From a virus: a stretch of 42,897 nucleotides of DNA. The stretch covers positions 1 to 42,897 of IMG/VR virus record IMGVR_UViG_3300043425_000403; one strand, 5' to 3'. The first letter of the stretch is position 1, and every line of letters starts with the position of its first letter. The position numbers and the translations under genes were made by a program. Below, one piece after another: positions 1 to 8,672 of the stretch. The notes under the pieces are model-generated. The model saw only the letters and a list, made by a program, of their open reading frames with translations. It had not been told where the DNA came from and ran no database searches.

Positions 1-963
1 CGCGATCTCGACGTTGTATTGGTTGGCGCGGTTCAAATACTCGACTTGCACCTTGTTGTAAGCGTCCGAGTTTGCCGAGCGCGTGACCAACACGGGGTCG
101 TTGCTGCCGTCAAAAATAAAGTCTTCGTCGGTCAACTCATAGATCGGCGTGAGGTTCGGCGTGTACGTCACACCGTTGGCCGTTATCTCTTGGTCGCCGT
201 ACGGCGTGACTTTCAAGTAACCGTCCGACCAATAGAAGCCGCTGTTGGTGAGTTTCGCCATCAAGGTGACGAACTCGTGAGCGGCGGTTTGGCTAGAAAT
301 TGCGGGCGAGAACAACAAGCCGCTTGCCACGGTGTAGTCGTAATACGATTGCCAGTTGTAAAGGTACGAAGTCGAGAAGCCCGCGCCGTAACGTGGGTTC
401 GTGAGGTAGTCACGCAAGATTTCGGACGGCTTGGCGTCCGTGGCGTCGTCGTCACCAATCAGCAAGCCCGCCACTTCGAACGAGTGGTTCGGCGTGCTTG
501 AAGAATCGCCCAAGTCGTAGTTCGCGGCGGCAGCATAGGCGATGCCGCGATACGTCAGCGCTTGGGTGGGAAACTTGGTTGTCAGGTATGACCACGCAAC
601 TTGGTTGTCGGGGTCGCCATCCTTGATGGTGAACAGCGTGTTGCTCGCATAGCTGTCTTTGTCTTTCCACAGCTTGCGCACACCGACAATTTGGCCTTCG
701 GACAAGCCCAAAATCATGCTTGCGCTGTATGTGTACGTCGTGTTCGATGTGCTGCCACCGCCGCCGCCTTTGCCGCCGCTTGTGGTCGTCGTGTGCGGGT
801 GCGCCGTAAACGCGCCGTACCACATAAGGTTCGCGCTCACGCGGGTTGTGCCATAGACGATGGGCACAGCCATGCCATACGCCGACGTTTGGATGCGCAA
901 AGACGCCTCCATTGGGGCCGTCGTGCTTTGGGTTTTTGCGCCGCCGCCTAATAATCCGCTCAT
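1..963 (-). CDS. Tail-tip / host-specificity protein, N-terminal part (cut by window edge)
   Basis: This is the first 321 codons of a large tail-tip protein, open through the window edge. The ATG overlaps the stop of the NlpC gene (ATGA). The N-terminus (GLLGG...YGMAVPIVYGTTRV) is typical of siphovirus/GTA-like central tail hub proteins that carry a Phage-tail_3-type domain. The last readable residues (AYNKVQVEYLNRANQYNVEI) fit the part of that family which continues into the sequence at 42897-40992. The protein would close the distal tail and contact the host surface. Gene order (tape measure, DUF2460, DUF2163, NlpC, this gene) is the standard distal-tail order and supports the call. Family assignment is from remembered similarity. 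Confidence 0.85.
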   Translation of the reverse strand, partial: MSGLLGGGAKTQSTTAPMEASLRIQTSAYGMAVPIVYGTTRVSANLMWYGAFTAHPHTTTTSGGKGGGGGSTSNTTYTYSASMILGLSEGQIVGVRKLWKDKDSYASNTLFTIKDGDPDNQVAWSYLTTKFPTQALTYRGIAYAAAANYDLGDSSSTPNHSFEVAGLLIGDDDATDAKPSEILRDYLTNPRYGAGFSTSYLYNWQSYYDYTVASGLLFSPAISSQTAAHEFVTLMAKLTNSGFYWSDGYLKVTPYGDQEITANGVTYTPNLTPIYELTDEDFIFDGSNDPVLVTRSANSDAYNKVQVEYLNRANQYNVEIA

Positions 964-1400
964 TCTTTATTGCTCCAAAGCGACCAATATCCAAACAGCC
1001 GCCCCCGCAATTCTGCCCCATCGCGTTCGGACAAAATGACGCCGCCATTATGGAAGGCGTGCAACACGGTGTTGTCGTCGATCACGATTGCGCTATGCGA
1101 CACCGTGCGGCCAAAGCGATAAAGGGCAATGTCGCCCTTTTTGGGCGCATTTGTGGGCGTGGCAAGGTCGGCGATTCGCAACAAGTAACGCTCCTCGTCG
1201 CGGTGTAAGTGCCAATCCTTCGGGTAATCCCCAAGGTCGATGGGGGGCATCATGCCCGTGGCCCCGTAGACCTCCACCAAGATGCGAGCGCAGTCAACGC
1301 CCACGCCCTTGATTGCCGCGTTGTGGTGGTAGCCCGTGCCGAGCCACGAAAGCGCCTCGGCCACGACTGCATCACGTTGTTGGTTTTCGAGTTCGGTCAT
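960..1400 (-). CDS. NlpC/P60-family tail peptidase
   Basis: A 146-aa protein with the papain-like NlpC/P60 arrangement: Cys37 in GVDCARI, His102 in VSHSAIVID and His114 in VLHAF, matching the Cys-His-His catalytic set. Tail-associated members cut peptidoglycan peptides locally during DNA entry. It starts 3 bases after the upstream DUF2163 gene and its stop overlaps the start of the tail-tip gene, so it is translated as part of the distal-tail set. The length is normal for the family. The catalytic residues are seen; the role in entry is inferred from family and position. Confidence 0.9.
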   Translation of the reverse strand: MTELENQQRDAVVAEALSWLGTGYHHNAAIKGVGVDCARILVEVYGATGMMPPIDLGDYPKDWHLHRDEERYLLRIADLATPTNAPKKGDIALYRFGRTVSHSAIVIDDNTVLHAFHNGGVILSERDGAELRGRLFGYWSLWSNKE

Positions 1401-1403
1401 AGA

Positions 1404-2327
1404 TCAACGCATGGTTTCGGGTACTGGCACAAATGGGAAGCCGCGAAAGTTCACGACGTTGTTGAACTTGTTGGTGCAAGCGTCGGTCGTCTTGTTGCAT
1501 CCATACCACGCTTTGAACGTGTCGCCCGCTGCGGGGGCGAATGGCAACGGGTTAATCAGCGAAACGGTTGTGCCATCCCAACTCTTGATTGTGCAAACCA
1601 CGCCTTCAAGCCCGCCGCTCGTGAACAGCACGCCACCCAAATCGAGCGTGCCCGAAGCTGCCGAGGGCGACATGGTGGCCGTGAAGACGGTTGTCGTCGC
1701 GCCCGCGCCCACCGTTCCGTCGCGTGCAACGTCCACTTGCGAGACTTTGCAACCCGCGTCGTATAGCGTGTTTTGGCATCCCGCTTGGTAGAGGTTGCGC
1801 GGCATTTGGATGTTGAGCAATTCCAAGTCGGCGGCAATCTCAAATTCGGCAACCGATCGGCTGACTTTGGCGGGGGCCAAACGGCCCGCAAACATTTTCA
1901 ACACGCCTTTGATCTGCATCGACGAATCGAAAAATGCCCGCTCCAACTCCACGCGGCAACCGTCCAAGTCGCCACGCACAGCGGCTTGCATGAACGGACG
2001 ACCACGAATCACCATCGTGTCGTTGGCGTAGACCTTCATTTGCAATCGGTCAACCTCCACGCCGATCATGCTGCGCACGCGGTCACGCTCAATGATTGGC
2101 CCCGTTGCCAACCATGTGTCGATCGGGTTTCCCGCCTCGTCGTACAACGTCACGTCCTTGTCCCACGTCGTGTAACGGTAGGGGATGGAGTAGTTCGTTA
2201 GACCTTCTACGTCGTTCCACGCGGGGTTTGAAACGAACAGCGTCCACAAGTCGCAAACGATGAACTGTTGGGCGGTGTTCAAGAATTCCGCGAAGTCGGG
2301 GTAAAGCGTTTCGTTGTAGTTGCGCAT
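1404..2327 (-). CDS. Distal tail / baseplate hub protein, DUF2163-like
   Basis: A 307-aa protein. The C-terminal third has the cysteine-bearing pattern GCNKTTDAC followed by NVVNFRGFPFVPVPE, which is characteristic of the DUF2163 / BR0599-type phage tail proteins found in gene-transfer-agent-like tails. It lies between the DUF2460-like gene and the NlpC peptidase, as in related phages, with a gap of only 3 bases on each side. It is expected to be a hub component linking the distal tail to the tip. No catalytic function is implied. Confidence 0.85.
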   Translation of the reverse strand: MRNYNETLYPDFAEFLNTAQQFIVCDLWTLFVSNPAWNDVEGLTNYSIPYRYTTWDKDVTLYDEAGNPIDTWLATGPIIERDRVRSMIGVEVDRLQMKVYANDTMVIRGRPFMQAAVRGDLDGCRVELERAFFDSSMQIKGVLKMFAGRLAPAKVSRSVAEFEIAADLELLNIQMPRNLYQAGCQNTLYDAGCKVSQVDVARDGTVGAGATTTVFTATMSPSAASGTLDLGGVLFTSGGLEGVVCTIKSWDGTTVSLINPLPFAPAAGDTFKAWYGCNKTTDACTNKFNNVVNFRGFPFVPVPETMR

Positions 2328-2330
2328 CGC

Positions 2331-2936
2331 TCAAACCTTGTTGTAGAGCGAGCCGTACAACTCGCACTTCTTGAACTCAAACAAGTTGAGCATGAATTGG
2401 TTGAACTCTGCCGCGTCTTGGTTGAAGCGCACGCGATAGAAGAATTGCCCCGTCCAACTCAGCACGCCCGTTGGCGGGTCATCGAAAGTGACGACACCCG
2501 TGGGGCCGACAACGTAGTTGCTGACTTCGACGCCTTCAACGTAAATGGTCGGCGTGCCGTCGATGTTTTGAACTTCTTCGTAGAAGTTCGAACCCGCCAC
2601 TCCGTAGGGTCGGGCCAACTGGAATTCAGTTTGCACGCCAACGCCAACGCCAAACACGGCGTCGATCGCTTGGTAGTCGCTCGGGTCTTTGTAAAGGAAA
2701 GAATCGAAACTTCCCTTGCGGTTCAAGAAAAAGCCGCCAAGGGTTTTGAGTTCGTCGTGGAGCGCGTCTTGGCGCAGCACTTCGTAACTCATCTTGAACG
2801 TATACATCGGCGAAGACATGAACGCCAAGCGCAACTCGCGGCCCGAAACCGCCTTTTGCACCTTGGTGCGGAATTCAGGCACGCGGGCGACGTTCCACGA
2901 GATGCCCACGAGCGTTGGAAATACTGCGTTGCTCAT
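2331..2936 (-). CDS. Distal tail protein, DUF2460-like
   Basis: A 201-aa protein beginning MSNAVFPTLVGISWNVAR, with later motifs GFFLNRKGSFDSFLY and FYRVRF that I recognise from the DUF2460 tail family. Its ATG overlaps the tape-measure stop (ATGA), which gives translational coupling. The family forms the distal tail ring on which the hub assembles. The call rests on sequence pattern and conserved gene order. Confidence 0.85.
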   Translation of the reverse strand: MSNAVFPTLVGISWNVARVPEFRTKVQKAVSGRELRLAFMSSPMYTFKMSYEVLRQDALHDELKTLGGFFLNRKGSFDSFLYKDPSDYQAIDAVFGVGVGVQTEFQLARPYGVAGSNFYEEVQNIDGTPTIYVEGVEVSNYVVGPTGVVTFDDPPTGVLSWTGQFFYRVRFNQDAAEFNQFMLNLFEFKKCELYGSLYNKV

Positions 2937-5608
2937 CGAGCGCCCCCCTTGACTGTGCTGCCCGTCATCTTAAACGCCCGCGCTTGCTTTTGAATCGAAT
3001 CGGCCAAGGCCGCGCCTTCACGCATGAACAAATCGCGCACGCTCTTGGCGTCCACCGCTGAAATATTCACATGCACAGCGCCACCCCCGCCACCGCCACC
3101 GCCCGACATGCCACGAATCACGTCGGCTTGCTCTTTGGGCAAAACCATCTCGCTTTCGTGTAGCTGCGTCACGGGGTTGACCCCTGCGGGCACGTCAAAG
3201 CCCTTGGAGGCGCTGAATAACTTCTTTGCACCCATGACCAAGCCAATCGTCGCAGCGAAGGCGGCAGCGGCCATTGCGGGGCCGACGTAGGGGATAGACG
3301 CTTGGGACGCTGCCGCACCCGAACCCGCTTCGGCGGCGTTGGCCGCGACGACTGTGCCCGCCTCGGCGACTTTGGCTTGTGTGACCAAGGTGCTTGACAT
3401 GATTTGCTGCACAACGTACTTCGCCAACATATTCGTGAAGGCGTCGAGAATCGCGCCCGCCATGCCGCGAACCAAGTTGGTCAACGTCATCGTGCCTTTC
3501 ATAAACGATTGCAAGACGCCCGTCATGCCACTTTCCATGCCGTCGAAAAACTGTTTGGAGTATTTGCCTTGCTCCAACGTGCTTTTCGCCTTGATCTCGG
3601 TCATCTTGGCTTGGTGGTCTTGCTCCAATTGCTGAATGGCGCTGTTGATTTTCTCGATTTCGACAATGTTTTTGTCGGGGTCGAGTTGAGCCAATAGCAA
3701 ACGCTGACCGAGGGCTTCGCGCTTGATGGCAATGCGTTCTTCTTCAAACTTGCGTTCGTTCTCGATCGCTTGCGCGGCGGTCGTGATGCCTTGATCGACT
3801 TCGATTTGGGCCAAGCGTGCGCGTTGTTCGATGGCGAACAGTTGCGCCGATTCGGATTGCGTGCGCTCCTCCTCGGCGACTTGCTTCAATTGCTCGCGCT
3901 TTTGGCGTTCAAGCTGCACGATCTGCGCAGACGCCAACTTGAATTCCTTGGATTCTTCGCCGTACTTTTGCTTGATGACTTCCGACGCTTGCGTGGCAAT
4001 CGCAATCTTCGCGTCCATGTTGGAGCGGTACGCGTCCATTTGCACTTTGAAGTCTGCAAGGTTGGCTTCGAACTCGGCCTTGTTGATTTCGAGGCGCTTG
4101 GACAACGCCTTTTTCTCGACTTGCAAGCGCTGTTCTTCGGTGAGGCTTGCGCCCTTCAACTTACCTTCCCAAAACTCGGCTTCGCGCTGGCGACTGAATT
4201 CGTAGAACGTGCCGTTCTCTTTGTTCATTTTGTCGTGCGCCAACTTCATGCGCTCCAACTCGTTCTCGTATTTGGCGAGCGCGTTTTTGTCCTCGGGCGG
4301 CACGCTAGATTTGAGCGGCTTGTAAGTGGGCGAGGGTTTATCGCCCTCTGCGCCGTCGCCTTTCATGTCCTTTTTGGCTTGGTTGACGCTATCGCTCAAA
4401 CCAAGAACGCGCTTTTCGAAGGCATCCAACTCGGCGCGTGACTTCTTCGCCTCCTCTGCCGCCTCGTTGAAGATTTTTGGAATATCGGAGAACTTGCCCT
4501 TGGCAACCGCTTCAACGATCAAGCCAAACGCAATGAAGTCTTTGGCGATCGACACCACCATGAACTTCAAGTTGGCAAAAATGATGATGACGGTTTCGAT
4601 CACCGTGCCCAAGGCGCGACCGATCGCGCCCATGTAATCGAGTTTCCCCGATGTGCCATCGGCTTCGGCTGCGGTGTCTTTGAAAATGTCCGAGAGGGCG
4701 CGAATGTAGCCGCTCAAAATATCAATGAAGCGGGCCAACGTGCTTGTGCTTTTGTTGGCCGTGTCGTATGCGCCGACCAAGCCGTAAACGTCGTTCTTCA
4801 TGCGTGTGAACGCACCGCCCACGGTGTCGGGCAATCCTGCGGTTTCGTTGCGCAGTGCATCGACTTGTTTGATAAGGGCGTTGCCGATCACGTCCGAGGT
4901 CAACTTGCCCTCTGTGCCCATTTGCTTCAACTTCTCGATGGGCACGCCCATGCCGTCCGACAACGCTTGCAGCAAGCGCGGCGCGGCTTCGGTCATGGTG
5001 CGGAATTCGTCGCCTTGCAACTTACCCGAGCCGAGCGCTTGGCCGAACTGCAACGTCGCGGCGGCGGCTTCTTGTGCGCTTGCGCCCGAGATGCGCATGG
5101 ACATGGCAAACGCGTCGGTGATCGCGCCCGTTTCCTGCACGCCACCACCAAGACGGGTGACGGCGGGATGCAACTTCGTGTAAAGCGAAGTCGCTTCCAT
5201 GAGGCCAATGTTATTGGCTTGGGCAATGCGGTAAATCTCTGCCTGTGCGGTCTTGAAATCTTCGGACGACTTTACGGCCAGCTTCAAGCGAGCGTCGGCC
5301 AACGTCACGTTGTCGGCCATGTCCACGAAGGCTTTGCCAACGGCGATGATTGCGGCCACGGATGCAAAGCGACCGATCACGCCCGCCGTGCCTTCAACGG
5401 CTGTGGCGGTGCGGCCCGATTGCTCTTTGATTTCGTTGAGCGATTGGTTTACCGATTGGGTGCTTGTCTGCATCCCTTTCGCCATCGACGAAAAGGCTTT
5501 TTCCATGCGGCCCACGGCGGCTTCTAACGCGGCGGCGGCTTGCGCTGTGCCTTCTTTTAAGCCCGAGGTTTGCGCCCCAAACTTGACTTCAATGTTGTTG
5601 TCTGACAT
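2933..5608 (-). CDS. Tail tape measure protein
   Basis: At 891 aa this is the longest tail protein of known type. It has an N-terminal tape-measure domain (LADARLKLAVKSSEDFKTAQ and DEFRTMTEAAPRLLQAL regions, about residues 60-260), a hydrophobic stretch near 330-365, a long charged coiled coil at about 440-670, and a hydrophobic Ala-rich region near 740-800. A Gly-rich run precedes the C-terminal VHVNISAVDAKSV segment. It sets tail length and follows the chaperone pair as usual. It has a strong Shine-Dalgarno (AAAGGGG) and is separated from the chaperones by a terminator-like hairpin. Confidence 0.92.
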   Translation of the reverse strand: MSDNNIEVKFGAQTSGLKEGTAQAAAALEAAVGRMEKAFSSMAKGMQTSTQSVNQSLNEIKEQSGRTATAVEGTAGVIGRFASVAAIIAVGKAFVDMADNVTLADARLKLAVKSSEDFKTAQAEIYRIAQANNIGLMEATSLYTKLHPAVTRLGGGVQETGAITDAFAMSMRISGASAQEAAAATLQFGQALGSGKLQGDEFRTMTEAAPRLLQALSDGMGVPIEKLKQMGTEGKLTSDVIGNALIKQVDALRNETAGLPDTVGGAFTRMKNDVYGLVGAYDTANKSTSTLARFIDILSGYIRALSDIFKDTAAEADGTSGKLDYMGAIGRALGTVIETVIIIFANLKFMVVSIAKDFIAFGLIVEAVAKGKFSDIPKIFNEAAEEAKKSRAELDAFEKRVLGLSDSVNQAKKDMKGDGAEGDKPSPTYKPLKSSVPPEDKNALAKYENELERMKLAHDKMNKENGTFYEFSRQREAEFWEGKLKGASLTEEQRLQVEKKALSKRLEINKAEFEANLADFKVQMDAYRSNMDAKIAIATQASEVIKQKYGEESKEFKLASAQIVQLERQKREQLKQVAEEERTQSESAQLFAIEQRARLAQIEVDQGITTAAQAIENERKFEEERIAIKREALGQRLLLAQLDPDKNIVEIEKINSAIQQLEQDHQAKMTEIKAKSTLEQGKYSKQFFDGMESGMTGVLQSFMKGTMTLTNLVRGMAGAILDAFTNMLAKYVVQQIMSSTLVTQAKVAEAGTVVAANAAEAGSGAAASQASIPYVGPAMAAAAFAATIGLVMGAKKLFSASKGFDVPAGVNPVTQLHESEMVLPKEQADVIRGMSGGGGGGGGAVHVNISAVDAKSVRDLFMREGAALADSIQKQARAFKMTGSTVKGGAR

Positions 5609-5654
5609 GGAAACCCCTTTGCGCCGATTTTAGTTCACAACATGCCGCACGCGT

Positions 5655-5689
5655 AATAAAAAGCCCCTCGGCATTGCTGTCGCGGGGCT
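5655..5689 (-). terminator. Rho-independent terminator-like hairpin between tail chaperones and tape measure
   Basis: Read on the minus strand, AGCCCC pairs with GGGGCT across a loop of about 16 bases and is followed by TTTTTATT. It lies directly after the stop of the downstream chaperone frame (5692) and before the tape-measure gene. It could reduce expression of the tape measure relative to the major tail protein. Whether it fully terminates cannot be told from sequence. Confidence 0.6.
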
Positions 5690-5691
5690 GT

Positions 5692-5940
5692 TTATGTGCT
5701 GCGAGGCACTTGCGGGAAAGCTGCCATCAAATCGGAAAAACTCGATTCGTCAGCCTTTGGCTTCTCTTTCGGAAACCCGAAATACGCCGCAATCAAAACG
5801 TGTTGCGGCGGGAATTTCTCGGTGTACGAATTGAAGGCAGCGAGGCGGGGAATGTCGAACTGATTGCGAACGTCTTCGAAGGTCATGCCCGTGGTGATTG
5901 CCACATGCAAAACCAACTCGTCCCAATCTAGGTCGTCACC
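5692..5940 (-). CDS. Tail assembly chaperone, gpT-like extension read after a -1 frameshift
   Basis: An open frame of 82 codons in the -1 frame relative to the upstream chaperone. It begins GDDLDWDEL before the shared stop and runs through VAITTGMTFEDV, IPRLAAFNSY and PPQHVLIAAYFG, which resemble the T domain of G-T chaperones. The conserved DWDE part lies upstream of any usable start: the first candidate start is a TTG with no Shine-Dalgarno. The natural reading is a G-T fusion made by frameshifting. It would help the tape measure assemble into the tail. Confidence 0.75.
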   Translation of the reverse strand, partial: GDDLDWDELVLHVAITTGMTFEDVRNQFDIPRLAAFNSYTEKFPPQHVLIAAYFGFPKEKPKADESSFSDLMAAFPQVPRST

Positions 5941-6272
5941 CCCGCTTTCGCTTCCCCCAACGCTTTTTCCTGCTCTTTACGCTTCAACCCCGACACATCC
6001 ATGACCGCCGCCATCACTTCTTCCATGTTGCCCAAGTCGATCAAATCCGTAATCACGCGCTCGCGTGTGAGGTCGGGATAATTTCGTTGCAAGGCCATCA
6101 TGGTTGCATCGACCACCAAGTTGATGCTGTCAGCGTCCATGCCACCTTTGAAAGTGGCAAGACGATCTTGCAAGACTTGAATGGACGCCAAATTTAACGG
6201 CGGCACAATGAGTTTCGTGCCGTCGGCAAATTCAGTCTCGATGCCCTTGATTCGTGCGGTGATTGCGGTCAT
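5928..6272 (-). CDS. Tail assembly chaperone, gpG-like
   Basis: A 114-aa protein between the major tail protein and tape measure, the standard position for the G chaperone. Its middle (LNLASIQVLQDRL ... INLVVDATMMALQRNYPDLTRE) matches small Phage_TAC-type chaperones. It ends at a TAG at 5928-5930 after a run of five G on the minus strand, where ribosomes may slip into the gpT frame. It acts in the cytoplasm on the tape measure and is not expected in the virion. Confidence 0.8.
   Translation of the reverse strand: MTAITARIKGIETEFADGTKLIVPPLNLASIQVLQDRLATFKGGMDADSINLVVDATMMALQRNYPDLTRERVITDLIDLGNMEEVMAAVMDVSGLKRKEQEKALGEAKAGVTT
5939..5943 (-). other. Candidate -1 ribosomal slip site (G5 run)
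   Basis: On the minus strand the zero frame reads GCG GGG GTG ACG ACC TAG. Moving back one base at the G run gives GGG GGT GAC GAC CTA, which opens the gpT frame past the stop. The P-site Gly tRNA re-pairs perfectly. The A-site codon does not, so this is not the classic X XXY YYZ heptamer. The exact slip position is inference. Confidence 0.5.
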
Positions 6273-6299
6273 GTGGTGTGTCTCTTAGTGGTGGGTTGA

Positions 6300-7067
6300 T
6301 TAACGGTCGCTGACGCTGTACGTCAACACGTTGCCAGCGCCGTCGGCGAACGCTTCAAAATCCATTTCTGGCATGGTGAAGTCGTCCAACTTGGTCGCCA
6401 TCGACAATTTGGTGCTGATTGCGTTGGGCAATGTCCAAATCATCGACTTGCCTTGGAAGGGCGTATACAAGTCAACGCGGAATGAAGGCGCGTAACCCAT
6501 CAACACGTTTTGCACAGTGCCTTTGCGGGCTGTGGCGCTTGTGGCGCTGTATTGGTAGTTGATGAAGACGGTGTTGCCTTTGTCAGCGGAAGCGAACGTG
6601 TAAACGCCAGCGGCGACGCTGTATTGGCCCGCTGCGGGAGAAGACGCAACGCGGGTCATTGGCAAGCCGTTCGAATCACGCACGCCCAAGTCGGCTTCAA
6701 ATGTGCCGCTGTTTGGTGGGGTGACGGTGATGGTGTAAGGCGAAGTCTCGGGGATGAGTGCGCCCGAAGTGTCGTACACGTCGTTGATGATGCCAGCGGT
6801 CAAGGTTTGGCCGAAGAACAACGAATTGAACAACGAGCCGTTGATTTGACCGAACTTGGCCTTGCCTGTGATCTTGCCCTTGCCGCGACCAACCGCAACC
6901 GCGAATTGGTTTTGGCCGTGCAAGGTCTTGTTCTCAAAAGACACGTCAAGCGACACGTCTTGGAGCGTGCCGAATTGCACAGGGGTTGGGTTGGCGATGG
7001 CGTTGCCAGCGGCGTCAGTTGTAGGAGTACCCCACAAGACACCCGAGCCAAAAACGAATTGAGACAT
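6300..7067 (-). CDS. Major tail tube protein
   Basis: A 255-aa protein with a strong Shine-Dalgarno (GAAAGGAAA). It starts with SQFVFGSGVLWG and contains VSFENKTLHGQNQFAVAVGRGKGKITGKAKFG, a pattern common to siphovirus tail tube proteins. It sits directly before the chaperone pair and after the tail terminator. A beta-rich middle (about residues 100-180) may be an added surface domain. Identity is from motif memory and conserved order. Confidence 0.85.
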   Translation of the reverse strand: MSQFVFGSGVLWGTPTTDAAGNAIANPTPVQFGTLQDVSLDVSFENKTLHGQNQFAVAVGRGKGKITGKAKFGQINGSLFNSLFFGQTLTAGIINDVYDTSGALIPETSPYTITVTPPNSGTFEADLGVRDSNGLPMTRVASSPAAGQYSVAAGVYTFASADKGNTVFINYQYSATSATARKGTVQNVLMGYAPSFRVDLYTPFQGKSMIWTLPNAISTKLSMATKLDDFTMPEMDFEAFADGAGNVLTYSVSDR

Positions 7068-7122
7068 GACGATTTCCTTTCAAGAAAGTGATGGTGTGAT
7101 TTTAGCCAGCAATTGCGCGGAA

Positions 7123-7554
7123 TTACGCAACCACCAACATGCTGATTGGGACGATTGCGACAGACTGCACGCCCAAAGTGCCTTCGTCGGTTTCAATGTC
7201 TCCGCTAATCCAACAATGCTCGACCAAGCCGCCGAGGGTTTGCTTAAAGGACGGGCCAACAGGCGGCGCAATTGCGGCGTCTAACTCGTCCAAAATGTTG
7301 TTGATGGTGACCGATGGAATTTCGTTCGACGTGTCTCGGTGGGTGTAGAGCCACAACTTAGCGTTCAAGGTGTACTTGGTCGGCAAGCCCGTCGCCTGTG
7401 ATGCGGATTGCGTGCCCTGCGTCATAAAAAGCGCGGGTTGCATGGCGGGGCTCACGTCGTCCCAATGCGCCAACACGCGCTCAAACGTCGTTACGCTGTC
7501 GATCTTGTCTTGCAACAGCGAAAAGAGCGCCTTGTAAATTGCTTCGCGTTTCAT
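7123..7554 (-). CDS. Tail terminator / tail completion protein (gpU-like)
   Basis: A 143-aa protein (KREAIYKALFSLLQDK ... FMTQGTQ ... KLWLYTHRDTSNEIPSVTINNILDEL ... EHCWISGDIETDEGTLG). Size, fold pattern and place between the HK97-gp10-like gene and the tail tube match tail terminators that cap the tail and dock it to the head. It is coupled to the preceding gene by a TAATG overlap. Confidence 0.75.
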   Translation of the reverse strand: MKREAIYKALFSLLQDKIDSVTTFERVLAHWDDVSPAMQPALFMTQGTQSASQATGLPTKYTLNAKLWLYTHRDTSNEIPSVTINNILDELDAAIAPPVGPSFKQTLGGLVEHCWISGDIETDEGTLGVQSVAIVPISMLVVA

Positions 7555-8051
7555 TACTTCACGCCTTCCATGATGAGTTTGCGCATGTCGCCCGCTACCT
7601 CATCGGCAAGCGTGGCTTGAATCTCGGGGGCCATTTGGCGCAACGAGGCTTCCAAGAACGATCGCTTGGGCATCTTCACGGCGGGGATGGTCACGCGCTT
7701 GCGAAACATCACCTTGCCGCCCATCTGAAACTTCAAGGCCGCGCCACGACGCGCTTGCACGATGTGCGCGGGGATGGTCAACCCTAATTCGTGCGTCTTG
7801 GCGTACACGACGTTCGTGCCCACGGTGGCCGTCACGCTGTTGTCGCCCTTTTGGATTTCGTAGTGGATGGAGCCGCGCAAACGGTTAGTGCGCACGTTCA
7901 ACACCTCGCCCGACAACTTTTGCTTCACGAGCGCGGTCATCTTGATTGCCAGCTTCACCACAGCACGTTCCAACGCGCTGTCCACCACGGCCATTGCGTT
8001 GCGCATAGCGCGTGGCGCTTGTTTGCCGTTGATGATCTCGGCGGTAATCAC
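7554..8051 (-). CDS. Head-tail joining / tail completion protein, HK97 gp10-like
   Basis: I place the start at a GTG that overlaps the stop of the connector gene (GTGA), giving 165 aa beginning VITAEIINGKQAPRAM. The family pattern is visible: a helical N-terminus (SALERAVVKLAIKMTALVKQKL), then LRGSIHY, VVYAKTHELG and a C-terminal RSFLEASLRQMAPEI. It lies between the gp6-like connector and the tail terminator, as in HK97-like phages. It probably acts in joining head and tail. Confidence 0.82.
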   Translation of the reverse strand: MITAEIINGKQAPRAMRNAMAVVDSALERAVVKLAIKMTALVKQKLSGEVLNVRTNRLRGSIHYEIQKGDNSVTATVGTNVVYAKTHELGLTIPAHIVQARRGAALKFQMGGKVMFRKRVTIPAVKMPKRSFLEASLRQMAPEIQATLADEVAGDMRKLIMEGVK

Positions 8052-8605
8052 AGCGGGGCGACCTTCTTGTAATTCTGCAAGACGGTGCGAACGTCGTTCG
8101 GCATGTCTTTCATGGAAAACGTGATGGTTTCGCCCGCCAAACCCTTGCTCACCAAGCCGATGCGATCTTTCTCGCGGTAGCGGTTCGCCACGAGTTCGAT
8201 GCACGCTTGGGTAATCTCTGCGGGCACTTCGTCGTCGGGATAGCCCGCCGTGTAGGTGAGGGCCACATTCAAGCGACCACGGTCAAAGATGCTGTTGCGC
8301 AAATACAACGCATTGTCGTCGTTCACATAGCCGCGTTCGAAAGCGCTTGGGCTTGGCGGGATGGAAACGCCGTTGACGGTGACGGCTGAAACAGCGGTGA
8401 CGGGGTAATTGGCGAACAACATCGTGTCGCCGCCCGTGCCGTTGCGTGTTTCGGTGTAGGTGCTTTGGCCGAGGTCGCGGTTCAACCACGTTTGAATGAA
8501 CCCGCTCGCGGCTTTGGTGAGGCGCGTCAGTAATGCGTCATCACTCACGTTGGTGATGCCGAGGTAGTTCTTAACCTGTTCGACGTTTGCCAATTCGATG
8601 CGCAT
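8048..8605 (-). CDS. Head-tail connector, gp6-like
   Basis: A 185-aa protein with NVEQVKNYLGITNVSDDALLTRLTKAASGFIQTWLNRDL at the N-terminus, the helical pattern of HK97 gp6 / phage connector proteins. A beta-rich middle follows, then a helical C-terminus (PAEITQACIELVANRYREKDRIGL). It is expected to form the ring under the portal. It starts at ATG after GGGGTAGG. Confidence 0.82.
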   Translation of the reverse strand: MRIELANVEQVKNYLGITNVSDDALLTRLTKAASGFIQTWLNRDLGQSTYTETRNGTGGDTMLFANYPVTAVSAVTVNGVSIPPSPSAFERGYVNDDNALYLRNSIFDRGRLNVALTYTAGYPDDEVPAEITQACIELVANRYREKDRIGLVSKGLAGETITFSMKDMPNDVRTVLQNYKKVAPL

Positions 8606-8672
8606 TACCTACCCCTAAAAATTCAAATGCGCCACGCCGATCAATTCGGCGGGCGACTTCTCCCCGTGGGGA

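Noticed and set aside
8635-8667. Hairpins between the capsid-adjacent small gene and connector gene
   Set aside because: CGCCGA/TCGGCG and CCCC/GGGG stems exist but without a close T tract on either strand, so a terminator is not supported.
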